Of a DNA stretch of 64,000 nt, positions 56,245 through 64,000 are shown piece after piece (position 1 is the first letter of the stretch; every line of letters starts with the position of its first letter). Source of the stretch: Flavobacterium sp. LC2016-01 (GTDB taxonomy: Bacteria; Bacteroidota; Bacteroidia; Flavobacteriales; Flavobacteriaceae); assembly GCF_009711135.1 (NCBI RefSeq), contig NZ_WMIC01000003.1, forward strand, positions 496,001-560,000. Reading direction: 5' to 3'. The position numbers were made by a program, and so were the translations under genes. The notes under the pieces were generated by a model. That model saw only the letters and a list, made by a program, of their open reading frames with translations, had not been told where the DNA came from and ran no database searches.

Positions 56245-56769
56245 ATGGATACTTTTCTAAGAAAAATACAATTAATTAAAGACATTTCAATACAATTGCC
56301 AGTTTCAAAAACTGATTTCATTCAAAAATTTAGAACTAATGTTGACGAATCTGATTTAAGTTTTGTTCCTTTTGAAGTTTTTCGATCAAGCACAAGTGAG
56401 TACAAAGGAAATATTGACGGCAGTGCATTTGAATTAAAAAAAAGAAGACGATTATTTGACACTAATTATTCATTTGCTACGGTAACCGGAAGTTTAATTG
56501 ATCGAAATGACAAGTTGATTATAGATGCTGAAATTTTAGGTTTCAAAAAAAGAATGATTTTCTTTTTTGCATTTATAGTTTTGATCTATCTCATCGCCTT
56601 TACGGGAATGATGCTTGGTAGTGATGAGATTCCTTTTTTTGTTTTGCCTTTTCTACTCATACATATGTCACTTATGTTAGGTATTCCATATTTCGTAATT
56701 AGAAGAAGTGTAAACAGAATGGCCTATGATTTAGAAAGAGATTTTCATTATTGGGTAACAAAAAATTAA
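56245..56769 (+). CDS. Hypothetical membrane protein, 174 aa
   Basis: I do not recognise a family. The first ~100 residues are soluble and basic (FELKKRRRLFDTNYSFATVTG). They are followed by two hydrophobic segments (about 108-128 and 133-153) and a short charged end (YDLERDFHYWVTKN). It is probably an inner membrane protein with the N-terminal part in the cytoplasm. It stands 93 bp after the metallo-hydrolase gene and converges with the radical SAM gene, 13 bp away. Confidence 0.8.
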   Translation: MDTFLRKIQLIKDISIQLPVSKTDFIQKFRTNVDESDLSFVPFEVFRSSTSEYKGNIDGSAFELKKRRRLFDTNYSFATVTGSLIDRNDKLIIDAEILGFKKRMIFFFAFIVLIYLIAFTGMMLGSDEIPFFVLPFLLIHMSLMLGIPYFVIRRSVNRMAYDLERDFHYWVTKN

Positions 56770-56782
56770 TTAAATCTGATTA

Positions 56783-58987
56783 TTAAAGAACCAGCAACCC
56801 AAACTCACGCAACGTATTTATAGGCTTTGAATACCAAAACAATTCAAAATCTTCTAATGAAGTTTCGAAGTCATTTTTGACTTCTTGAAACGTATAATTT
56901 TTAGTTCCCGAAACCGAAATATTTGTCAAAATTGAAAGCAGCCACTCCCCTTCGTCTTTACTAGTCTGAATGGTAAAACTTTCTTTTTTATCATGAAAAG
57001 TCAAAGACATCATTTCCCAGCTTCTTCCTTTTTTTGATTTTGTAAAGATTTCTGCAGCAGGTTTTCCGCCAAGCCAAACTACTTTTGCATTTGGCTTTGT
57101 ATTGAAATCGTTTTGTTCTTCGAGTGCATTAAAAATAAAATCGGGATCAATTTTTGTTTTCGGAATTTTAAAATCGAACCAATCCTGCAATTCGTAATCA
57201 AAACAGATTCCGTGCATAAAATTAAAAAGTGATTTTTTTAATCCGAAACTGAATTTATCATGATTGATTCCTGTTGAATCGGTGTAATCAATATCATTAT
57301 TAGCAAAAGTTCCGATGGTTTCTGTTTTTTTGGTCACCCCAAATTTCTCCGGATACAATCCAACTGGACTATGCGCCGTAAGTGCAAATTGATGCCAAAA
57401 TCCCGACTGTAAAACTCCTGCTTCAAACAATTGACGAACCATTTCGAGACTGTCAACTGTTTCCTGAATCGTTTGGGTTGGATATCCGTACATTAAATAC
57501 GCATGAACCATAATTCCGGCTTCGGTAAAATTTCGGGTTACTTTTGCCACTTGTTCAACCGTAACACCTTTGTCAATTAATTTCAAAAGTCTGTCTGAAG
57601 CTACTTCTAAACCTCCGGAAACGGCAATACAGCCTGAAGCTTTTAAAAGCAGACATAAATCTTTGGAAAAACTTTTCTCAAATCGAATGTTCGTCCACCA
57701 TGTTACGGCCAGTTTTCGTTTTAAAATTTCGAGTGCCACAGCGCGCATCAGAGCGGGCGGTGCGGCTTCATCAACAAAATGAAATCCGTTTTGTCCTGTC
57801 TGCGCGATCAATTCTTCCATTCGATCGCAGAGTAAACTTGCCGCTACGGGTTCGTAAACTTTTATGTAATCTAATGAAATATCGCAAAAAGTACATTTTC
57901 CCCAATAACAGCCGTGTGCCATTGTGAGTTTATTCCAGCGTCCGTCGCTCCACATTCGGTGCATCGGATTTACAATTTCGATTACCGAAATATATTTATC
58001 CAAAGGCAAATCGGAATAATCTGGAGTTCCTACGTAAGCTTGTTTATAATCGTGTTTTAAAGAATTGTTTTTGTAAACAACTTCTCCATTTTCTAATAAG
58101 AATGTTCTTTTATAAGAATTGGAATTTGGATTTTCTAAATTGGAAATTAATTCTTCTATCGGAACTTCGCCATCATCCAAAGTAATAAAATCAAAAAACT
58201 CAAAAACGCGTTTATCCGAAAGCGAACGCAATTCGGTATTTGGGAAACCGCCGCCCATTGAAATTTTAATTTCAGGATGATTTTGTTTTACCCATTGCGC
58301 ACAACGAAACGCGCTGTATAAATTTCCTGGAAATGGAACAGAAATTAAAAATAAAGTAGGTTTTACAGTTTCAATTTTAGCTTTTAAAAGTGAAATTAAA
58401 ATCGTGTCAATATAAGTTGGCTGCTGTTGAAGCGTTTCGTACAATTCATCAAAAGAATTCGCGCTTCGGCCTAAACGTTCGGCATATCGGCTGAAGCCAA
58501 AATTTTCATCGACACATTCTACTATAAAATCCGAAATATCTTCGAGATACAAAGTTGCCAAATGTTTTGCTTTGTCTTGCGTTCCCATTGTTCCAAAAGC
58601 CCAATCGAGTTCCTCCAACTGTGCAAAACGAGAAGCTTCTGGCAAAAAATCTTCTTGGCAAATTTGTAAAGCCAAAGTTGGATTTTTTCCCTGAAGAAAC
58701 TGGATTACAGGATCAATAGTTTTGATGTATTCATCTTGAAGAGCAAAAATTCGCTTTGAATTATCTGAAACATCAGAACCCAAAACTTCAAACTTGAAAC
58801 TTGAAACTTGAAACAAATCTGAAACTCCTTTCTTCGAAAACAATTCCAAAATAACATCAATACCCAAATCAGCTTGAACCGATTCTATATTTTTAGTATT
58901 TAGAAAACCTTTTATATACGCCGTTGCCGGATACGGAGTATTCAGTTGTGTAAAAGGCGGTGTAATTACAAAAAGTTTTGTTTTCAA
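56783..58987 (-). CDS. Radical SAM protein with B12-binding-like N-terminal region
   Basis: This 734-residue protein is probably a cobalamin-binding-type radical SAM enzyme. The N-terminal ~330 residues have the Rossmann-like pattern (FLISVPFPGNLYSAFRCAQW, KISMGGGFPNTEL, ITLDDGEVPIEEL) of B12-binding domains. The radical SAM core follows, with cluster cysteines Cys360, Cys365 and Cys368 in MAHGCYWGKCTFCD, a CX4CX2C spacing instead of CX3CX2C. YGYPTQTIQET and GLEVASDRLLKLIDKG are later core motifs. It starts at TTG 58987; no ATG lies between it and the -7 element. The substrate is unknown. It is monocistronic. Confidence 0.9.
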   Translation of the reverse strand: MKTKLFVITPPFTQLNTPYPATAYIKGFLNTKNIESVQADLGIDVILELFSKKGVSDLFQVSSFKFEVLGSDVSDNSKRIFALQDEYIKTIDPVIQFLQGKNPTLALQICQEDFLPEASRFAQLEELDWAFGTMGTQDKAKHLATLYLEDISDFIVECVDENFGFSRYAERLGRSANSFDELYETLQQQPTYIDTILISLLKAKIETVKPTLFLISVPFPGNLYSAFRCAQWVKQNHPEIKISMGGGFPNTELRSLSDKRVFEFFDFITLDDGEVPIEELISNLENPNSNSYKRTFLLENGEVVYKNNSLKHDYKQAYVGTPDYSDLPLDKYISVIEIVNPMHRMWSDGRWNKLTMAHGCYWGKCTFCDISLDYIKVYEPVAASLLCDRMEELIAQTGQNGFHFVDEAAPPALMRAVALEILKRKLAVTWWTNIRFEKSFSKDLCLLLKASGCIAVSGGLEVASDRLLKLIDKGVTVEQVAKVTRNFTEAGIMVHAYLMYGYPTQTIQETVDSLEMVRQLFEAGVLQSGFWHQFALTAHSPVGLYPEKFGVTKKTETIGTFANNDIDYTDSTGINHDKFSFGLKKSLFNFMHGICFDYELQDWFDFKIPKTKIDPDFIFNALEEQNDFNTKPNAKVVWLGGKPAAEIFTKSKKGRSWEMMSLTFHDKKESFTIQTSKDEGEWLLSILTNISVSGTKNYTFQEVKNDFETSLEDFELFWYSKPINTLREFGLLVL
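58787..58814 (-). repeat. Tandem heptamer repeat inside the radical SAM coding region
   Basis: Four heptamers stand head to tail: TTCAAAC (58787-58793), then TTGAAAC three times to 58814. They encode VSSFKFEV near residues 58-68. A 7-bp unit is not a multiple of three, so gain or loss of a unit would break the frame. Confidence 0.8.
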
Positions 58988-59003
58988 AGGGAATTATTTT
59001 TTG

Positions 59004-59011
59004 CAAAAATA
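59004..59011 (-). promoter_or_regulatory. Putative -7 promoter element of the radical SAM gene
   Basis: The reverse strand reads TATTTTTG, followed by CA, 16 bp before the TTG start codon at 58987. It supports TTG as the real start. Confidence 0.45.
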
Positions 59012-59093
59012 CGGGATATTTAGAGACTTTTTAGGAAAAGATTTTAGTTCATAGCGTTTTGATTTTTTGATTTTATCTTGTAAGATAATTAAT

Positions 59094-59101
59094 TACATTT
59101 G
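59094..59101 (+). promoter_or_regulatory. Putative -7 promoter element of the SBBP-repeat gene
   Basis: TACATTTG followed by CG lies 22 bp before the ATG at 59124. TTG boxes upstream are 13 or 24 bp away, just outside the usual range. Confidence 0.45.
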
Positions 59102-59123
59102 CGCCGACCCCAAATCATTCTAA

Positions 59124-62100
59124 ATGAAACAAACATTACTATTAATATTCTTTTTAATAACAATCCAATTGTTTTCTCAAACCAAAAATCAATCTGTTGG
59201 TTTTAAAGAAAATAAAGGCCAGATTGTTGATCAAAAAGGAAAATCAAATACTTCCGTTTTATATCTATTAAATTCTAATTGCTTAAATGTTCAATTAAAG
59301 AAAAATGGATTTTCATATGATGTTTATGAAGTAAAAAAAACTCCCGTAAAAGATCCTAGAAATGAGCGTGAACTTTCGTCACACTTTCGTGATAACAAAA
59401 AAGAAGAACAAGAAAATTTTAATTTAGAATATACTTTTCATCGAATTGATATTGACTTTGTAAACTCAAATTCAAAAGTAGAATTAATTACAGAGCAAAA
59501 ATCAGCTGATTTTGATAATTATTACAATGTTCCAAATAAACCGGAAGGAATAACTGGCGTTTACCAATACAAGCAAATTACGTATAAAAATATTTATCCA
59601 AATATTGATGTCGTTTTTTCAATTCCAAATGATCCTCAAAAAATCGTAGAATACAATTTCGTGATTCATCCAAAAGGAAAAATTTCGGACATTCAATTAA
59701 AGTTTAATGGCGCCGAAACTGATCTGATTGACAACAAAATCCAAATGAATGTTCGTTTTGGGAAAATGGAAGAAACACTTCCTGCAAGCTGGATTGAAGA
59801 TGAAGGAAATAAAAAAGAAATTGAAGTTGGATATACTAAAATTAAAAAAGATGTTTATGGATTTAGTTCTTCTAATTCTGTAAGTGGAAAAACTATTGTG
59901 ATTGATCCTGTGCCAACGAGACTTTGGGGGACTTATTATGGTGGCTCTGATGATGACCATCCTAATTTTGTTTTTACTAAAAATGGATATGTTTATTTAG
60001 CAGGAATTACGTCCAGCACAAGTAATATAGCTTCAGCAGGAGCATCTCAAAATGAATTAGGTTCGCTTCCAAACTCAAGTTATGATAGTTTCTTTGCTAA
60101 ATTTAATTCTGATGGTACCCGAGTTTGGGGAACATATTATGGTGGCAGCAACAGTGACGAAATTGAAAAAATTGTTGTTTCAGATAACAATACTATTTTC
60201 ATTGCTGGTTCTTCCTCAAGCCTAAATAATATATCGACAATTGGAAGTCATCAGGAATTTAAAAGCGCTTATTGGGATGGCTTTTTAGCAAAATTTAACG
60301 GTGACGGAGTCCGAGAATGGGCAACTTATTATGGAGGCATTAATAATGACAATGTACGAGCACTTACTATAGATACGAATGAAAACATTTATATATCGGG
60401 ACAAACTTTCAGCACAACTAACATTGCTACAGTTGGTTCTCATCAACCTAATATAGCAGACGCTTCTTCAACAGATTCGTTTATTGCTAAATTTAATACA
60501 AATGGAACCAGAATTTGGGGGACTTACTATGGTGGTCGCGCCTACGATGAAATTACAGACTCAAAACTAGATTTAGATGGTAACATAATTTTTTTGGGGG
60601 CTACACAAAGTATTCAAAATATAGCTACTCCAAGTTCCTTTAAAAGCACCAAAACAACAGCCGATTTAGATGGTTTTCTGGTAAAATTTGACCCAAATGG
60701 AAATCGTATATGGGGAACTTATTTTGGTGGAGAAAATACCGACTATTTTTCTGATCTTGGTCAAGATTCCTCTGGTAATATTTATTGTTCAGGTTATACA
60801 TTAAGTACAACTGGAATAAGTTCTTCAGGAGTTTTTCAAGAAAATCGCATTTCTACTGGATCTGATCGGGATGGCATTATATTTAAATTTAACTCCGCTG
60901 GTTTTAAAATTTGGGGAACTTATTTTTACCCGGAAACAGCAGGTACTTCAATCTCGAAAAGCGGGTCGATCATTTTTACAGGACGCGTTAAAACGGGATT
61001 TTCATCAACACCCAATACCTATCAGGAATTTCCTTTGAACAGCAATCCAGGAACAGATTCCTACCTTGTTAAATTTAATACAAATGGACAAAGAGTTTGG
61101 GCAACTTATTTTAGCGGTGAAAATGCAGACAATGCCATTGTAACAGCCTTAGATGATAATCATAATATTTACTTAGCTGGATCAACTAATAGTAAAACAC
61201 ATATTGCAACTCCTGGTACTTATCAAACCGATTTATATCCAGACAAAAACACCTATACTCCTAATGTGTACGATGCTTTTTTAGTAAAATTTCTCGATTG
61301 CGATTTAAGCGCAGCCATAACAAGCAACTCTCCAATATGTTTGGGGAAGACTCTGGAGCTTAACGCTTCTGGAGGAGCATCATATTCCTGGACTGGCCCA
61401 AACGGTTTTACATCAACAGATCAAAATCCAAAAATCTTGAATGCGACAGCTGTTAACAGTGGCGAATATAGCTGCACAATAACAGGAACTGGAGGTTGTG
61501 ATGATACAAAAAAAATAAATGTAGTTATTGGCGATATTGAAAAACCTGTTCCGGATTTAGCTGCTCTCCCAACCATAACAGGGGATTGCCATACCGTTGT
61601 TAACACAATTCCAACGGCTACTGATGTTTGTGCTGGAGCAATTACGGGAACAACTACAAGTCCATTATCTTACAGTTTACCAGGAACGTACACCATTGTT
61701 TGGAATTATAATGATGGTAACGGAAATTTAGCAACACAAAATCAAACTGTAATTATTGCAAGTCAGCCATTGCCAACCGCAAACGCTGTACAGACTTTTT
61801 GTGTTGAGCAAAACGCAAAATTGAATGACATTCAAATTACTGGACAAAATATAAAATGGTACAGTAACTTAACAGCAGGAACACTTGTACCAATGACAAC
61901 TGTGCTTCAGGACAAAGCAACCTATTATGCTTCACAAACCATAAACGGATGCGAAAGCGAAAGAATTCCGATCAAAATCAATATTCAAGTTACTTCCCCT
62001 CCAACAGGAAATGTAACTCAGACGTTTTGTACTGGTCAAAATTCGACAATTGCTAATATTCAAGTTACTGGAACTTCAATAAAATGGTATGACGCTTTAA

Positions 62101-63191
62101 CAAATGGTTCTTTATTAGCAGAAACTACAAATCTTGTAAATGGCAAAACCTATTACGCGTCTCAGACTTTAAATAATTGCGAGGGTCCAAGATTTGGAGT
62201 TACGATTTTAATTGTAAATACACCTTCTGCTCCAGCAGCAAATGCAAATCAGACATTCTGTAAAAATGAAAATACAACATTAAGCAATATTCAAATATCT
62301 GGTCAGAATATAAAATGGTACGATACTAATTTCTCTGCATCGGCTTTACCAAATACTACTATTTTAGAAGATAATAAAACCTATTATGCATCACAGACTA
62401 TTGGGTGCGAAGGTGACAGAACAGCCGTTTTAATTCGGGTTAATGACACTCCTACTCCAACTGGTAATAACAGCCAGCAATTTTGTGTTGATGAAAATGC
62501 AGTAATTGCTAATCTTACGGTTTCGGGAACAAATATAAAATGGTATGATTCGGAAACAAGCAGCATTGTTTTACCCAAAACTACTTTACTACAAAACAAA
62601 ACTTATTATACTACTCAAACACTAAACAATTGCGAAAGCCAAAAATTTGCTGTTTCTGTAAAAATTCATGATCCTCAAGAGCCAATCGCCTCTTCGCCTC
62701 AGATTTTCTGTATCCAACAGAAAGCAAAAATCAGCGACATTGATGCAACTGGAGAGAATCTGAAATGGTTCGAAAGCACAACTTCTAATATAAGTTTATC
62801 TGAATCGACTTTGCTTGAAAATGGAGTGACTTATTACGTTTCAGAAACAATAAATAATTGCGAAAGTGACCGAATTCCAGTAAAAATTTCAGTTTTAGAA
62901 GCAACCGCTGGAAATTGTATCAATTTTGTTGAAGAAATTCCTTTTCCAAAATTCTTTACTCCAAATGGTGATGGCTACAATGACGATTGGACAATTGATT
63001 TTGATTATTTGGCTCCAAATACAGGAATTAGAATATTTAACCGATATGGAAAATTCATTAAAGAACTAAATAAAAATACTTCGTGGGATGGAAATTTTCT
63101 AGGCCAACAGGAACCTGCGTCAGATTATTGGTTTATTATTACCCAAGCAAACGGCAAAGAATTTAGAGGCCATTTTACCTTAAAACGATAA
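59124..63191 (+). CDS. T9SS type B secreted SBBP-repeat protein
   Basis: This 1355-residue exported protein has a signal peptide (MKQTLLLIFFLITIQLFSQ). An N-terminal DUF7948-like domain (~20-240) starts GFKENKGQIVDQKGK. SBBP beta-propeller-type repeats follow (~255-735), each with WGTYYGG and a later FLAKFN-like strand, then an HYR-like domain (~800-880) and five Ig-like repeats of about 76 residues with paired Cys. The C-terminus (FFTPNGDGYNDDW to GHFTLKR) is the T9SS type B sorting domain. It resembles large surface proteins of gliding bacteria. A close copy begins 11 bp downstream. Confidence 0.9.
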   Translation: MKQTLLLIFFLITIQLFSQTKNQSVGFKENKGQIVDQKGKSNTSVLYLLNSNCLNVQLKKNGFSYDVYEVKKTPVKDPRNERELSSHFRDNKKEEQENFNLEYTFHRIDIDFVNSNSKVELITEQKSADFDNYYNVPNKPEGITGVYQYKQITYKNIYPNIDVVFSIPNDPQKIVEYNFVIHPKGKISDIQLKFNGAETDLIDNKIQMNVRFGKMEETLPASWIEDEGNKKEIEVGYTKIKKDVYGFSSSNSVSGKTIVIDPVPTRLWGTYYGGSDDDHPNFVFTKNGYVYLAGITSSTSNIASAGASQNELGSLPNSSYDSFFAKFNSDGTRVWGTYYGGSNSDEIEKIVVSDNNTIFIAGSSSSLNNISTIGSHQEFKSAYWDGFLAKFNGDGVREWATYYGGINNDNVRALTIDTNENIYISGQTFSTTNIATVGSHQPNIADASSTDSFIAKFNTNGTRIWGTYYGGRAYDEITDSKLDLDGNIIFLGATQSIQNIATPSSFKSTKTTADLDGFLVKFDPNGNRIWGTYFGGENTDYFSDLGQDSSGNIYCSGYTLSTTGISSSGVFQENRISTGSDRDGIIFKFNSAGFKIWGTYFYPETAGTSISKSGSIIFTGRVKTGFSSTPNTYQEFPLNSNPGTDSYLVKFNTNGQRVWATYFSGENADNAIVTALDDNHNIYLAGSTNSKTHIATPGTYQTDLYPDKNTYTPNVYDAFLVKFLDCDLSAAITSNSPICLGKTLELNASGGASYSWTGPNGFTSTDQNPKILNATAVNSGEYSCTITGTGGCDDTKKINVVIGDIEKPVPDLAALPTITGDCHTVVNTIPTATDVCAGAITGTTTSPLSYSLPGTYTIVWNYNDGNGNLATQNQTVIIASQPLPTANAVQTFCVEQNAKLNDIQITGQNIKWYSNLTAGTLVPMTTVLQDKATYYASQTINGCESERIPIKINIQVTSPPTGNVTQTFCTGQNSTIANIQVTGTSIKWYDALTNGSLLAETTNLVNGKTYYASQTLNNCEGPRFGVTILIVNTPSAPAANANQTFCKNENTTLSNIQISGQNIKWYDTNFSASALPNTTILEDNKTYYASQTIGCEGDRTAVLIRVNDTPTPTGNNSQQFCVDENAVIANLTVSGTNIKWYDSETSSIVLPKTTLLQNKTYYTTQTLNNCESQKFAVSVKIHDPQEPIASSPQIFCIQQKAKISDIDATGENLKWFESTTSNISLSESTLLENGVTYYVSETINNCESDRIPVKISVLEATAGNCINFVEEIPFPKFFTPNGDGYNDDWTIDFDYLAPNTGIRIFNRYGKFIKELNKNTSWDGNFLGQQEPASDYWFIITQANGKEFRGHFTLKR
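61773..62905 (+). repeat. Five Ig-like repeats in the SBBP-repeat protein
   Basis: Units start at about 61773, 62001, 62232, 62457 and 62682, so the period is 225-231 bp (75-77 residues). Each unit has a core of the kind QTFC, IKWY, TYYASQT and NCE, which is the Ig-like domain often placed before the T9SS sorting domain. Confidence 0.8.
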
Positions 63192-63202
63192 GAAAACAAC
63201 TT

Positions 63203-64000
63203 ATGAAACATATTTTTACCTTTTTATTTTTATTAATGTTTATTCCGATATTTTCTCAAACCAAGAATCAGTCTATTGGTTTTAAAGAAAATAAAGGTCA
63301 GATAATTGATCAAAAAGGAAAACCAAATGTTTCTGTTTTGTATTTACTTAATTCTAATGGCTTAAATGTTCAATTGAAAAAAAATGGCTTTTCATATGAC
63401 ATTTATGAAGTAAAAAAAACTCCCATAAAAGATCCTAGAAATGAGCGTGAACTTTTGTCACACTTTCATGATAACAAAAAAGAAGAACAAGAAAATTTTA
63501 ATTTAGAATATACTTTTCATCGAATTGATATTGATTTTGTCAACTCAAATTCAAAAGTAGCATTAGTCGCAGAACAAAAATCTGGTGATTTTGATAACTA
63601 TTATAATGTTCCAAATAAACCGGAAGGAATTACTGGCGTTTACCAATACAAGCAAATTACATACAAAAATATTTACCCAAATATTGATGTTGTTTTTTCT
63701 ATTCCAAACGATCCTCAGAAAATCGTAGAATACAATTTTGTGATTCATCCAAAAGGAAAAATCTCAGAAATTCAATTAAAGTTTAATGGCGCTGAAACTG
63801 ATCTGATTGACAACAAAATCCAAATGAATGTTCGTTTCGGAAAAATGGAAGAAACGCTTCCTGCAAGCTGGATTGAAGATGGTGGAAACAAAAAGGAAGT
63901 TGAAGTTGGTTATACCAAGATTAAGAAAAATGTTTATGGTTTTAGTTCTTTAAATTCTGCAAATGGAAAAACTATTATTATTGATCCTATGCCTGTAAGG
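63203..64000 (+). CDS. Tandem copy of the SBBP-repeat T9SS protein, N-terminal part (runs off the window)
   Basis: This open frame starts with ATG at 63203 (MKHIFTFLFLLMFIPIFSQ, a signal peptide) and stays open for 266 codons to the window end. From residue ~20 it follows the preceding protein almost residue by residue (GFKENKGQIIDQKGK, then DPRNERELLSHFHDNKKEEQ). The nucleotide sequence is also very close, with only scattered differences, many of them silent. The gap to the gene before is 11 bp. This is a recent tandem duplication; full length is unknown. Confidence 0.9.
   Translation, partial: MKHIFTFLFLLMFIPIFSQTKNQSIGFKENKGQIIDQKGKPNVSVLYLLNSNGLNVQLKKNGFSYDIYEVKKTPIKDPRNERELLSHFHDNKKEEQENFNLEYTFHRIDIDFVNSNSKVALVAEQKSGDFDNYYNVPNKPEGITGVYQYKQITYKNIYPNIDVVFSIPNDPQKIVEYNFVIHPKGKISEIQLKFNGAETDLIDNKIQMNVRFGKMEETLPASWIEDGGNKKEVEVGYTKIKKNVYGFSSLNSANGKTIIIDPMPVR

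Noticed and set aside
61773..62905. Tandem DNA repeat as a mobile element
   Set aside because: The 225-231-bp periodicity is explained by Ig-like protein domains in a continuous reading frame; the DNA units are diverged.

Overview
The window is a low-GC chromosome segment from a Bacteroidetes bacterium, most likely a Flavobacterium. Several things point there. There is a SusC/SusD-centred polysaccharide utilisation locus. Four large secreted proteins belong to the gliding-associated type IX secretion (T9SS type B) class; the sorting domain is visible in three, and the fourth runs off the window. Many genes carry the flavobacterial -7 promoter element TAnnTTTG. The housekeeping genes (typA, rpsT, proS, rimO) are of Bacteroidetes type. 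No phage, IS element, CRISPR array or integrase was seen.

Layout. 1-3189: the start of a lipoprotein gene, an unknown conserved protein, and an ABC-2 ATPase/permease pair. 3205-10228: two large T9SS-exported proteins in tandem. 10291-18027: typA, a PAS histidine kinase with a receiver-only partner, rpsT, three tRNA-Glu genes, proS and a Gly/Tyr-rich lipoprotein. 18073-24136: a FadL-type outer membrane protein, rimO with two envelope genes, and a porin. 24730-50129: a large mannan/hemicellulose locus. 50338-58987: envelope and signalling genes (NlpC/P60 hydrolase, L,D-transpeptidase, DUF1573 protein, two-component system, metallo-hydrolase, radical SAM protein). 59124-64000: a 1355-residue SBBP-repeat T9SS protein followed by the start of a very close tandem copy.

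The central system looks like a complete acetylated (galacto)glucomannan locus. Two GH26 mannanases, a GH5_7-type mannanase and a further GH5 enzyme would cut the backbone. GH27 would remove alpha-galactosyl groups, GH3 would remove terminal beta-glucosyl groups, and two SGNH esterases (SASA type and CE2 type, overlapping by 11 bp) would remove acetyl groups. A SusC/SusD pair plus an IPT-domain surface protein would bind and import oligosaccharides. Inside the cell a GPH-type symporter, an AGE-family epimerase (mannobiose to mannosylglucose) and a GH130 phosphorylase (mannosylglucose to mannose-1-phosphate plus glucose) complete the route. An AraC-type regulator sits between the two divergent arms. 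A GH28-like beta-helix protein and an aldo/keto reductase are the unexpected members.

The intergenic DNA holds the least explained material. There are two 102-nt palindromic elements of one family whose arms have changed in a compensatory way. There are two copies of a structured intergenic element that I think resembles the Flavo-1 RNA candidate. A long inverted repeat flanks about 190 bp near 22.8 kb, and a 422-bp repeat hub lies in the mannan locus. A four-unit heptamer repeat lies inside the radical SAM gene, where slippage would shift the frame.
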